Source: Tritrichomonas musculus (taxonomy: Eukaryota > Parabasalia > Tritrichomonadida > Tritrichomonadidae). Taken from it: 22,502 nucleotides of DNA. Positions within the stretch are counted from its first letter, which is position 1. Every line of letters begins with the position of its first letter. A model generated the notes under the pieces. It did not search any database. It saw only the letters and a program-made list of their open reading frames with translations, and had not been told where the DNA came from. Below are positions 1-11,134 of the stretch, piece after piece. The DNA lies in assembly GCA_039105265.1 (NCBI GenBank), contig JAPFFF010000450.1:1-22502 (forward strand). Direction: 5' to 3'. The position numbers and the translations under genes were made by a program.

Positions 1-131
1 CACAAATCTCAAACACTTTTGTAAGATAATTAAAAACGATTTCGAAATTAATTAAAATCAGTAAAAATTAAAGCTTAATCTCAGTTATTCTTATTCAAAC
101 GTTTCTCACAAGTGAACAGAGTTAAATAAAA
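1..131 (+). repeat. First monomer: R-L-g type with rare t52
   Basis: This monomer has the R middle and the L right part with g112. It reads ATTAATTAAAATC where nearly all others read ATTAAGTAAAATC (t instead of g at monomer position 52). The same t52 occurs only in the monomers at 1180 and 21506. The window boundary falls exactly at my chosen monomer start; that is a choice of phase, not evidence that the array begins here. Confidence 0.9.
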
Positions 132-1048
132 CACAAATCTCAAACACTTTTGTAAGATAATTAAAAACGATTTCGAAATTAAGTAAAATCAATAAAGATT
201 AAATCGCAATATCAATTATTCTTATTCAAACGTTTCTCACAAGTGAACAGAGTTAAATAAAACACAAATCTCAAACACTTTTGTAAGATAATTAAAAACG
301 ATTTCGAAATTAAGTAAAATCAATAAAGATTAAATCGCAATATCAATTATTCTTATTCAAACGTTTCTCACAAGTGAACAGAGTTAAATAAAACACAAAT
401 CTCAAACACTTTTGTAAGATAATTAAAAACGATTTCGAAATTAAGTAAAATCAATAAAGATTAAATCGCAATATCAATTATTCTTATTCAAACGTTTCTC
501 ACAAGTGAACAGAGTTAAATAAAACACAAATCTCAAACACTTTTGTAAGATAATTAAAAACGATTTCGAAATTAAGTAAAATCAGTAAAAATTAAATCGC
601 AATATCAATTATTCTTATTCAAACGTTTCTCACAAGTATACAGAGTTAAATAAAACATAAATCTCAAACACTTTTGTAAGATAATTAAAAACGATTTCGA
701 AATTAAGTAAAATCAATAAAGATTAAATCGCAATATCAATTATTCTTATTCAAACGTTTCTCACAAGTATACAGAGTTAAATAAAACATAAATCTCAAAC
801 ACTTTTGTAAGATAATTAAAAACGATTTCGAAATTAAGTAAAATCAATAAAGATTAAATCGCAATATCAATTATTCTTATTCAAACGTTTCTCACAAGTG
901 AACAGAGTTAAATAAAACACAAATCTCAAACACTTTTGTAAGATAATTAAAAACGATTTCGAAATTAAGTAAAATCAATAAAGATTAAATCGCAATATCA
1001 ATTATTCTTATTCAAACGTTTCTCACAAGTATACAGAGTTAAATAAAA
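132..1048 (+). repeat. Run of seven consecutive B-type monomers
   Basis: Monomers at 132, 263, 394, 525, 656, 787 and 918 all carry the B right half (TCGCAATATCAATT in place of GCTTAATCTCAGTT), the L part and g112. Elsewhere B monomers occur singly, about once per higher-order unit. The monomers at 132, 263 and 394 look identical. The one at 525 is a recombinant (Q: R at 61 and 66, B from 73 on). Three of them (525, 656, 918) have AAGTATAC in place of AAGTGAAC, and each is followed by a monomer starting CATAAATC. These monomers lack the HindIII site. This looks like a separate local amplification or an older subfamily domain next to the main array. Confidence 0.92.
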
Positions 1049-1179
1049 CATAAATCTCAAACACTTTTGTAAGATAATTAAAAACGATTTCGAAATTAAG
1101 TAAAATCAGTAAAAATTAAAGCTTAATCTCAGTTATTCTTATTCAAACGTTTCTCACAAATGAACAGAGTTAAATAAAA

Positions 1180-1309
1180 CACAAATCTCAAACACTTTTG
1201 TAAGATAATTGAAAAAGATTTCGAAATTAATTAAAATCAGTAAAATTAAAGCTTAATCTCAGTTATTCTTATTCAAACGTTTCTCACAAATGAACAGAGT
1301 TAAATAAAA
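1180..1309 (+). repeat. 130-bp monomer with rare E haplotype and one lost A
   Basis: This is the only monomer of 130 bp. The A5 run of GTAAAAATTAAAG is A4 here (1242-1245). It also carries three linked rare bases: g32, a37 (ATTGAAAAAGATT instead of ATTAAAAACGATT) and t52. The same three return together only in the monomer at 21506, more than 20 kb away. The a37 change removes one of the two CpGs that nearly all monomers keep. Confidence 0.92.
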
Positions 1310-1702
1310 CACAAATCTCAAACACTTTTGTAAGATAATTAAAAACGATTTCGAAATTAAGTAAAATCAGTAAAAATTAAAGCTTAATCTCAGTTATTCT
1401 TATTCTAACATTTCTCACAAATGAACAGAGTTAAATAAAACACAAATCTCAAACACTTTTGTAAGATAATTATAAACGATTTCGAAATTAAGTAAAATCA
1501 GTAAAAATTAAAGCTTAATCTCAGTTATTCTTATTCAAACGTTTCTCACAAATGAACAGAGTTAAATAAAACACAAATCTCAAACACTTTTGTAAGATAA
1601 TTAAAAACGATTTCGAAATTAAGTAAAATCAGTAAAAATTAAAGCTTAATCTCAGTTATTCTTATTCAAACGTTTCTCACAAATGAACAGAGTTAAATAA
1701 AA

Positions 1703-2357
1703 CACAAATCTCAAACACTTTTGTAAGATAATTATAAACGATTTCGAAATTAAGTAAAATCAGTAAAAATTAAAGCTTAATCTCAGTTATTCTTAATCTA
1801 ACATTTCTCACAAATGAACAGAGTTAAATAAAACACAAATCTCAAACACTTTTGTAAGATAATTAAAAACGATTTCGAAATTAAGTAAAATCAGTAAAAA
1901 TTAAAGCTTAATCTCAGTTATTCTTAATCTAACATTTCTCACAAATGAACAGAGTTAAATAAAACACAAATCTCAAACACTTTTGTAAGATAATTAAAAA
2001 CGATTTCGAAATTAAGTAAAATCAGTAAAAATTAAAGCTTAATCTCAGTTATTCTTATTCAAACGTTTCTCACAAATGAACAGAGTTAAATAAAACACAA
2101 ATCTCAAACACTTTTGTAAGATAATTAAAAACGATTTCGAAATTAAGTAAAATCAGTAAAAATTAAAGCTTATTCTCAATTATTCTTAATCTAACATTTC
2201 TCACAAATGAACAGAGTTAAATAAAACACAAATCTCAAACACTTTTGTAAGATAATTAAAAACGATTTCGAAATTAAGTAAAATCAGTAAAAATTAAAGC
2301 GCAATATCAATTATTCTTATTCAAACGTTTCTCACAAATGAACAGAGTTAAATAAAA
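1703..2357 (+). repeat. Five-monomer block ending in the V-J pair, left copy
   Basis: Monomer types in order: t33-N, N, L, V-N, J-L. V (2096-2226) reads GCTTATTCTCAATT. J (2227-2357) reads GCGCAATATCAATT after an R-type left half. The identical order returns at 20720-21374, 19,017 bp away. V is found at only these two places in the window, so the pair is a good marker of common descent. Confidence 0.88.
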
Positions 2358-3405
2358 CACAAATCTCAAACACTTTTGTAAGATAATTAAAAACGATTTC
2401 GAAATTAAGTAAAATCAGTAAAAATTAAAGCTTAATCTCAGTTATTCTTATTCAAACGTTTCTCACAAGTGAACAGAGTTAAATAAAACACAAATCTCAA
2501 ACACTTTTGTAAGATAATTAAAAACGATTTCGAAATTAAGTAAAATCAGTAAAAATTAAAGCTTAATCTCAGTTATTCTTATTCAAACGTTTCTCACAAA
2601 TGAACAGAGTTAAATAAAACACAAATCTCAAACACTTTTGTAAGATAATTAAAAACGATTTCGAAATTAAGTAAAATCAGTAAAAATTAAAGCTTAATCT
2701 CAGTTATTCTTAATCTAACATTTCTCACAAATGAACAGAGTTAAATAAAACACAAATCTCAAACACTTTTATAAGATAATTAAAAACGATTTCGAAATTA
2801 AGTAAAATCAGTAAAAATTAAAGCTTAATCTCAGTTATTCTTATTCAAACGTTTCTCACAAATGAACAGAGTTAAATAAAACACAAATCTCAAACACTTT
2901 TGTAAGATAATTAAAAACGATTTCGAAATTAAGTAAAATCAGTAAAAATTAAAGCTTAATCTCAGTTATTCTTATTCAAACGTTTCTCACAAATGAACAG
3001 AGTTAAATAAAACACAAATCTCAAACACTTTTGTAAGATAATTAAAAACGATTTCGAAATTAAGTAAAATCAGTAAAAATTAAAGCTTAATCTCAGTTAT
3101 TCTTAATCTAACATTTCTCACAAATGAACAGAGTTAAATAAAACACAAATCTCAAACACTTTTGTAAGATAATTAAAAACGATTTCGAAATTAAGTAAAA
3201 TCAATAAAGATTAAATCGCAATATCAATTATTCTTATTCAAACGTTTCTCACAAGTGAACAGAGTTAAATAAAACACAAATCTCAAACACTTTTGTAAGA
3301 TAATTAAAAACGATTTCGAAATTAAGTAAAATCAATAAAGATTAAAGCTTAATCTCAGTTATTCTTAATCTAACATTTCTCACAAATGAACAGAGTTAAA
3401 TAAAA
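2227..3405 (+). repeat. Nine-monomer higher-order segment, copy 1 (partner at 8777-9955)
   Basis: Types in order: J-L, L-g, L, N, A-L, L, N, B-L-g, H-N. All nine match those at 8777-9955, exactly 6,550 bp (50 monomers) away, at every diagnostic site I checked. The last five monomers (2751-3405) are the recurrent cassette used here to mark the higher-order period. Confidence 0.88.
2751..3405 (+). repeat. Higher-order anchor cassette, copy 1
   Basis: Five monomers: a21-L, L, N, B-L-g, H-N. The B monomer (3144-3274) is the full B haplotype with g112. The following H monomer (3275-3405) has B bases at 61 and 66 but R bases from 73 on, so it is a recombinant. The cassette occurs five times in this window and is the clearest marker of the higher-order organisation. 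Confidence 0.92.
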
Positions 3406-4715
3406 CACAAATCTCAAACACTTTTGTAAGATAATTAAAAACGATTTCGAAATTAAGTAAAATCAGTAAAAATTAAAGCTTAATCTCAGTTATTCTTATT
3501 CAAACGTTTCTCACAAATGAACAGAGTTAAATAAAACATAAATCTCAAACACTTTTGTAAGATAATTAAAAACGATTTCGAAATTAAGTAAAATCAGTAA
3601 AAATTAAAGCTTAATCTCAGTTATTCTTAATCTAACATTTCTCACAAATGAACAGAGTTAAATAAAACACAAATCTCAAACACTTTTGTAAGATAATTAA
3701 AAACGATTTCGAAATTAAGTAAAATCAGTAAAAATTAAAGCTTAATCTCAGTTATTCTTAATCTAACATTTCTCACAAATGAACAGAGTTAAATAAAACA
3801 CAAATCTCAAACACTTTTATAAGATAATTATAAACGATTTCGAAATTAAGTAAAATCAATAAAAATTAAAGCTTAATCTCAGTTATTCTTAATCTAACAT
3901 TTCTCACAAATGAACAGAGTTAAATAAAACACAAATCTCAAACACTTTTGTAAGATAATTAAAAACGATTTCGAAATTAAGTAAAATCAGTAAAAATTAA
4001 AGCTTAATCTCAGTTATTCTTAATCTAACGTTTCTCACAAATGAACAGAGTTAAATAAAACACAAATCTCAAACACTTTTGTAAGATAATTAAAAACGAT
4101 TTCGAAATTAAGTAAAATCAGTAAAAATTAAAGCTTAATCTCAGTTATTCTTATTCAAACGTTTCTCACAAATGAACAGAGTTAAATAAAACACAAATCT
4201 CAAACACTTTTGTAAGATAATTAAAAACGATTTCGAAATTAAGTAAAATCAGTAAAAATTAAAGCTTAATCTCAGTTATTCTTATTCAAACGTTTCTCAC
4301 AAATGAACAGAGTTAAATAAAACACAAATCTCAAACACTTTTGTAAGATAATTATAAACGATTTCGAAATTAAGTAAAATCAGTAAAAATTAAAGCTTAA
4401 TCTCAGTTATTCTTAATCTAACATTTCTCACAAATGAACAGAGTTAAATAAAACACAAATCTCAAACACTTTTGTAAGATAATTAAAAACGATTTCGAAA
4501 TTAAGTAAAATCAGTAAAAATTAAAGCTTAATCTCAGTTATTCTTAATCTAACATTTCTCACAAATGAACAGAGTTAAATAAAACACAAATCTCAAACAC
4601 TTTTGTAAGATAATTAAAAACGATTTCGAAATTAAGTAAAATCAGTAAAAATTAAAGCGCAATATCAATTATTCTTATTCAAACGTTTCTCACAAATGAA
4701 CAGAGTTAAATAAAA
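3275..4715 (+). repeat. Segment collinear with 19541-21374, differing by whole monomers
   Basis: Eleven monomers: H, L, t3-N, N, A-P-N, N-like with g101, L, L, t33-N, N, J-L. The fourteen monomers at 19541-21374 run H, L, t3-N, N, t3-N, N, A-P-N, L, L, t33-N, N, L, V-N, J-L. Order is preserved. Two monomers are extra after the fourth, one is missing after the P monomer, and the L and V monomers before J are extra. All differences are whole monomers, which fits in-register unequal exchange. Confidence 0.75.
4585..4715 (+). repeat. J-type recombinant monomer
   Basis: The left half is R type to position 73 (GTAAAAATTAAAGC); the right half is B type (GCAATATCAATT). It is one of four J monomers (2227, 4585, 8777, 21244). 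The block t33-N, N, J-L, L-g at 4323-4846 returns at 8515-9038, 32 monomers (4,192 bp) away. Like B, it lacks the HindIII site. Confidence 0.88.
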
Positions 4716-5632
4716 CACAAATCTCAAACACTTTTGTAAGATAATTAAAAACGATTTCGAAATTAAGTAAAATCAGTAAAAATTAAAGCTTAATCTCAGT
4801 TATTCTTATTCAAACGTTTCTCACAAGTGAACAGAGTTAAATAAAACACAAATCTCAAACACTTTTGTAAGATAATTAAAAACGATTTCGAAATTAAGTA
4901 AAATCAGTAAAAATTAAAGCTTAATCTCAGTTATTCTTAATCTAACATTTCTCACAAATGAACAGAGTTAAATAAAACACAAATCTCAAACACTTTTGTA
5001 AGATAATTAAAAACGATTTCGAAATTAAGTAAAATCAGTAAAAATTAAAGCTTAATCTCAGTTATTCTTAATCTAACATTTCTCACAAATGAACAGAGTT
5101 AAATAAAACACAAATCTCAAACACTTTTGTAAGATAATTAAAAACGATTTCGAAATTAAGTAAAATCAGTAAAAATTAAAGCTTAATCTCAGTTATTCTT
5201 ATTCAAACGTTTCTCACAAGTGAACAGAGTTAAATAAAACACAAATCTCAAACACTTTTGTAAGATAATTAAAAACGATTTCGAAATTAAGTAAAATCAG
5301 TAAAAATTAAAGCTTAATCTCAGTTATTCTTAATCTAACATTTCTCACAAATGAACAGAGTTAAATAAAACACAAATCTCAAACACTTTTGTAAGATAAT
5401 TAAAAACGATTTCGAAATTAAGTAAAATCAGTAAAAATTAAAGCTTAATCTCAGTTATTCTTATTCAAACGTTTCTCACAAATGAACAGAGTTAAATAAA
5501 ACACAAATCTCAAACACTTTTGTAAGATAATTAAAAACGATTTCGAAATTAAGTAAAATCAGTAAAAATTAAAGCTTAATCTCAGTTATTCTTAATCTAA
5601 CATTTCTCACAAATGAACAGAGTTAAATAAAA

Positions 5633-6287
5633 CACAAATCTCAAACACTTTTATAAGATAATTAAAAACGATTTCGAAATTAAGTAAAATCAGTAAAAAT
5701 TAAAGCTTAATCTCAGTTATTCTTATTCAAACGTTTCTCACAAATGAACAGAGTTAAATAAAACACAAATCTCAAACACTTTTGTAAGATAATTAAAAAC
5801 GATTTCGAAATTAAGTAAAATCAGTAAAAATTAAAGCTTAATCTCAGTTATTCTTATTCAAACGTTTCTCACAAATGAACAGAGTTAAATAAAACACAAA
5901 TCTCAAACACTTTTGTAAGATAATTAAAAACGATTTCGAAATTAAGTAAAATCAGTAAAAATTAAAGCTTAATCTCAGTTATTCTTAATCTAACATTTCT
6001 CACAAATGAACAGAGTTAAATAAAACACAAATCTCAAACACTTTTGTAAGATAATTAAAAACGATTTCGAAATTAAGTAAAATCAATAAAGATTAAATCG
6101 CAATATCAATTATTCTTATTCAAACGTTTCTCACAAGTGAACAGAGTTAAATAAAACACAAATCTCAAACACTTTTGTAAGATAATTAAAAACGATTTCG
6201 AAATTAAGTAAAATCAATAAAGATTAAAGCTTAATCTCAGTTATTCTTAATCTAACATTTCTCACAAATGAACAGAGTTAAATAAAA
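5633..6287 (+). repeat. Higher-order anchor cassette, copy 2
   Basis: a21-L, L, N, B-L-g, H-N, the same five types as at 2751. The start is 2,882 bp (22 monomers) after copy 1. What follows differs: N, N, A-P-N here but L, t3-N, N after copy 1. Confidence 0.92.
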
Positions 6288-7466
6288 CACAAATCTCAAA
6301 CACTTTTGTAAGATAATTAAAAACGATTTCGAAATTAAGTAAAATCAGTAAAAATTAAAGCTTAATCTCAGTTATTCTTAATCTAACATTTCTCACAAAT
6401 GAACAGAGTTAAATAAAACACAAATCTCAAACACTTTTGTAAGATAATTAAAAACGATTTCGAAATTAAGTAAAATCAGTAAAAATTAAAGCTTAATCTC
6501 AGTTATTCTTAATCTAACATTTCTCACAAATGAACAGAGTTAAATAAAACACAAATCTCAAACACTTTTATAAGATAATTAAAAACGATTTCGAAATTAA
6601 GTAAAATCAATAAAAATTAAAGCTTAATCTCAGTTATTCTTAATCTAACATTTCTCACAAATGAACAGAGTTAAATAAAACACAAATCTCAAACACTTTT
6701 GTAAGATAATTATAAACGATTTCGAAATTAAGTAAAATCAGTAAAAATTAAAGCTTAATCTCAGTTATTCTTATTCAAACGTTTCTCACAAGTGAACAGA
6801 GTTAAATAAAACACAAATCTCAAACACTTTTGTAAGATAATTATAAACGATTTCGAAATTAAGTAAAATCAGTAAAAATTAAAGCTTAATCTCAGTTATT
6901 CTTAATCTAACATTTCTCACAAATGAACAGAGTTAAATAAAACACAAATCTCAAACACTTTTGTAAGATAATTATAAACGATTTCGAAATTAAGTAAAAT
7001 CAGTAAAAATTAAAGCTTAATCTCAGTTATTCTTATTCAAACGTTTCTCACAAATGAACAGAGTTAAATAAAACACAAATCTCAAACACTTTTGTAAGAT
7101 AATTAAAAACGATTTCGAAATTAAGTAAAATCAGTAAAAATTAAAGCTTAATCTCAGTTATTCTTAATCTAACATTTCTCACAAATGAACAGAGTTAAAT
7201 AAAACACAAATCTCAAACACTTTTATAAGATAATTAAAAACGATTTCGAAATTAAGTAAAATCAGTAAAAATTAAAGCTTAATCTCAGTTATTCTTATTC
7301 AAACGTTTCTCACAAGTGAACAGAGTTAAATAAAACACAAATCTCAAACACTTTTGTAAGATAATTAAAAACGATTTCGAAATTAAGTAAAATCAGTAAA
7401 AATTAAAGCTTAATCTCAGTTATTCTTAATCTAACATTTCTCACAAATGAACAGAGTTAAATAAAA
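6157..7466 (+). repeat. Ten-monomer block H to A-L-g-N, copy 1
   Basis: Types: H, N, N, A-P-N, t33-L-g, t33-N, t33-L, N, A-L-g, N. The same ten-monomer order is found at 9825-11134 and 15458-16789. Three consecutive t33 monomers (ATTATAAACG instead of ATTAAAAACG) are its signature. Confidence 0.88.
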
Positions 7467-8383
7467 CACAAATCTCAAACACTTTTGTAAGATAATTAAA
7501 AACGATTTCGAAATTAAGTAAAATCAGTAAAAATTAAAGCTTAATCTCAGTTATTCTTATTCAAACGTTTCTCACAAATGAACAGAGTTAAATAAAACAC
7601 AAATCTCAAACACTTTTGTAAGATAATTATAAACGATTTCGAAATTAAGTAAAATCAGTAAAAATTAAAGCTTAATCTCAGTTATTCTTAATCTAACATT
7701 TCTCACAAATGAACAGAGTTAAATAAAACACAAATCTCAAACACTTTTGTAAGATAATTATAAACGATTTCGAAATTAAGTAAAATCAGTAAAAATTAAA
7801 GCTTAATCTCAGTTATTCTTATTCAAACGTTTCTCACAAATGAACAGAGTTAAATAAAACACAAATCTCAAACACTTTTGTAAGATAATTAAAAACGATT
7901 TCGAAATTAAGTAAAATCAGTAAAAATTAAAGCTTAATCTCAGTTATTCTTAATCTAACATTTCTCACAAATGAACAGAGTTAAATAAAACACAAATCTC
8001 AAACACTTTTATAAGATAATTAAAAACGATTTCGAAATTAAGTAAAATCAGTAAAAATTAAAGCTTAATCTCAGTTATTCTTATTCAAACGTTTCTCACA
8101 AGTGAACAGAGTTAAATAAAACACAAATCTCAAACACTTTTGTAAGATAATTAAAAACGATTTCGAAATTAAGTAAAATCAGTAAAAATTAAAGCTTAAT
8201 CTCAGTTATTCTTAATCTAACATTTCTCACAAATGAACAGAGTTAAATAAAACACAAATCTCAAACACTTTTGTAAGATAATTAAAAACGATTTCGAAAT
8301 TAAGTAAAATCAGTAAAAATTAAAGCTTAATCTCAGTTATTCTTATTCAAACGTTTCTCACAAATGAACAGAGTTAAATAAAA
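6812..8383 (+). repeat. Tandem duplication of a six-monomer (786-bp) block
   Basis: Monomers at 6812-7597 read t33-N, t33-L, N, A-L-g, N, L. Those at 7598-8383 read exactly the same. All six pairs agree at every diagnostic site I checked. The second copy has no counterpart in the parallel segments at 9825 and 15458, so this is a local, probably recent, duplication within one higher-order unit. Confidence 0.88.
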
Positions 8384-8776
8384 CACAAATCTCAAACACT
8401 TTTGTAAGATAATTAAAAACGATTTCGAAATTAAGTAAAATCAGTAAAAATTAAAGCTTAATCTCAGTTATTCTTATTCAAACGTTTCTCACAAATGAAC
8501 AGAGTTAAATAAAACACAAATCTCAAACACTTTTGTAAGATAATTATAAACGATTTCGAAATTAAGTAAAATCAGTAAAAATTAAAGCTTAATCTCAGTT
8601 ATTCTTAATCTAACATTTCTCACAAATGAACAGAGTTAAATAAAACACAAATCTCAAACACTTTTGTAAGATAATTAAAAACGATTTCGAAATTAAGTAA
8701 AATCAGTAAAAATTAAAGCTTAATCTCAGTTATTCTTAATCTAACATTTCTCACAAATGAACAGAGTTAAATAAAA

Positions 8777-9955
8777 CACAAATCTCAAACACTTTTGTAA
8801 GATAATTAAAAACGATTTCGAAATTAAGTAAAATCAGTAAAAATTAAAGCGCAATATCAATTATTCTTATTCAAACGTTTCTCACAAATGAACAGAGTTA
8901 AATAAAACACAAATCTCAAACACTTTTGTAAGATAATTAAAAACGATTTCGAAATTAAGTAAAATCAGTAAAAATTAAAGCTTAATCTCAGTTATTCTTA
9001 TTCAAACGTTTCTCACAAGTGAACAGAGTTAAATAAAACACAAATCTCAAACACTTTTGTAAGATAATTAAAAACGATTTCGAAATTAAGTAAAATCAGT
9101 AAAAATTAAAGCTTAATCTCAGTTATTCTTATTCAAACGTTTCTCACAAATGAACAGAGTTAAATAAAACACAAATCTCAAACACTTTTGTAAGATAATT
9201 AAAAACGATTTCGAAATTAAGTAAAATCAGTAAAAATTAAAGCTTAATCTCAGTTATTCTTAATCTAACATTTCTCACAAATGAACAGAGTTAAATAAAA
9301 CACAAATCTCAAACACTTTTATAAGATAATTAAAAACGATTTCGAAATTAAGTAAAATCAGTAAAAATTAAAGCTTAATCTCAGTTATTCTTATTCAAAC
9401 GTTTCTCACAAATGAACAGAGTTAAATAAAACACAAATCTCAAACACTTTTGTAAGATAATTAAAAACGATTTCGAAATTAAGTAAAATCAGTAAAAATT
9501 AAAGCTTAATCTCAGTTATTCTTATTCAAACGTTTCTCACAAATGAACAGAGTTAAATAAAACACAAATCTCAAACACTTTTGTAAGATAATTAAAAACG
9601 ATTTCGAAATTAAGTAAAATCAGTAAAAATTAAAGCTTAATCTCAGTTATTCTTAATCTAACATTTCTCACAAATGAACAGAGTTAAATAAAACACAAAT
9701 CTCAAACACTTTTGTAAGATAATTAAAAACGATTTCGAAATTAAGTAAAATCAATAAAGATTAAATCGCAATATCAATTATTCTTATTCAAACGTTTCTC
9801 ACAAGTGAACAGAGTTAAATAAAACACAAATCTCAAACACTTTTGTAAGATAATTAAAAACGATTTCGAAATTAAGTAAAATCAATAAAGATTAAAGCTT
9901 AATCTCAGTTATTCTTAATCTAACATTTCTCACAAATGAACAGAGTTAAATAAAA
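8777..9955 (+). repeat. Nine-monomer higher-order segment, copy 2
   Basis: J-L, L-g, L, N, A-L, L, N, B-L-g, H-N, matching 2227-3405 in all nine types. It overlaps the start of the 9039-11134 copy of the 16-monomer segment. The unit in the middle of the window is therefore related to one neighbour on its left side and to another on its right, a mosaic. Confidence 0.86.
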
Positions 9956-11134
9956 CACAAATCTCAAACACTTTTGTAAGATAATTAAAAACGATTTCGA
10001 AATTAAGTAAAATCAGTAAAAATTAAAGCTTAATCTCAGTTATTCTTAATCTAACATTTCTCACAAATGAACAGAGTTAAATAAAACACAAATCTCAAAC
10101 ACTTTTGTAAGATAATTAAAAACGATTTCGAAATTAAGTAAAATCAGTAAAAATTAAAGCTTAATCTCAGTTATTCTTAATCTAACATTTCTCACAAATG
10201 AACAGAGTTAAATAAAACACAAATCTCAAACACTTTTATAAGATAATTAAAAACGATTTCGAAATTAAGTAAAATCAATAAAAATTAAAGCTTAATCTCA
10301 GTTATTCTTAATCTAACATTTCTCACAAATGAACAGAGTTAAATAAAACACAAATCTCAAACACTTTTGTAAGATAATTATAAACGATTTCGAAATTAAG
10401 TAAAATCAGTAAAAATTAAAGCTTAATCTCAGTTATTCTTATTCAAACGTTTCTCACAAATGAACAGAGTTAAATAAAACACAAATCTCAAACACTTTTG
10501 TAAGATAATTATAAACGATTTCGAAATTAAGTAAAATCAGTAAAAATTAAAGCTTAATCTCAGTTATTCTTAATCTAACATTTCTCACAAATGAACAGAG
10601 TTAAATAAAACACAAATCTCAAACACTTTTGTAAGATAATTATAAACGATTTCGAAATTAAGTAAAATCAGTAAAAATTAAAGCTTAATCTCAGTTATTC
10701 TTATTCAAACGTTTCTCACAAATGAACAGAGTTAAATAAAACACAAATCTCAAACACTTTTGTAAGATAATTAAAAACGATTTCGAAATTAAGTAAAATC
10801 AGTAAAAATTAAAGCTTAATCTCAGTTATTCTTAATCTAACATTTCTCACAAATGAACAGAGTTAAATAAAACACAAATCTCAAACACTTTTATAAGATA
10901 ATTAAAAACGATTTCGAAATTAAGTAAAATCAGTAAAAATTAAAGCTTAATCTCAGTTATTCTTATTCAAACGTTTCTCACAAGTGAACAGAGTTAAATA
11001 AAACACAAATCTCAAACACTTTTGTAAGATAATTAAAAACGATTTCGAAATTAAGTAAAATCAGTAAAAATTAAAGCTTAATCTCAGTTATTCTTAATCT
11101 AACATTTCTCACAAATGAACAGAGTTAAATAAAA
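9039..11134 (+). repeat. 16-monomer higher-order segment, copy 2
   Basis: Matches 5371-7466 monomer for monomer. It contains the third anchor cassette (9301-9955) and the second copy of the ten-monomer block (9825-11134). Immediately afterwards the two copies diverge: N, A-P-N, N here, but L, t33-N, t33-L after the first copy. Confidence 0.87.
9301..9955 (+). repeat. Higher-order anchor cassette, copy 3
   Basis: a21-L, L, N, B-L-g, H-N. It starts 3,668 bp (28 monomers) after copy 2. The B monomer is at 9694-9824 and the H monomer at 9825-9955. Confidence 0.92.

Larger units (their letters stand above)
5371..7466 (+). repeat. 16-monomer higher-order segment, copy 1 (partner at 9039-11134)
   Basis: Sixteen monomers (2,096 bp) match 9039-11134 in order and type with an offset of 3,668 bp, or 28 monomers. 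The only diagnostic difference I found is in the eleventh monomer, which has g112 at 6681-6811 and a112 at 10349-10479. The segment contains an anchor cassette (5633-6287) followed by N, N, A-P-N, then three monomers with t33. Confidence 0.87.

Noticed and set aside
2-22. Stem-loop ACAAA ... TTTGT at monomer positions 2-6 and 18-22
   Set aside because: Arms are only 5 bp with an 11-base loop in AT-rich DNA, and position 21 is variable (a21 monomers break it). There is no sign of compensation.
40-56. CENP-B box
   Set aside because: TTTCGAAATTAAGTAAA has the TTCG start, but the required A and the CGGG part of the known core (nTTCGnnnnAnnCGGGn) are missing.
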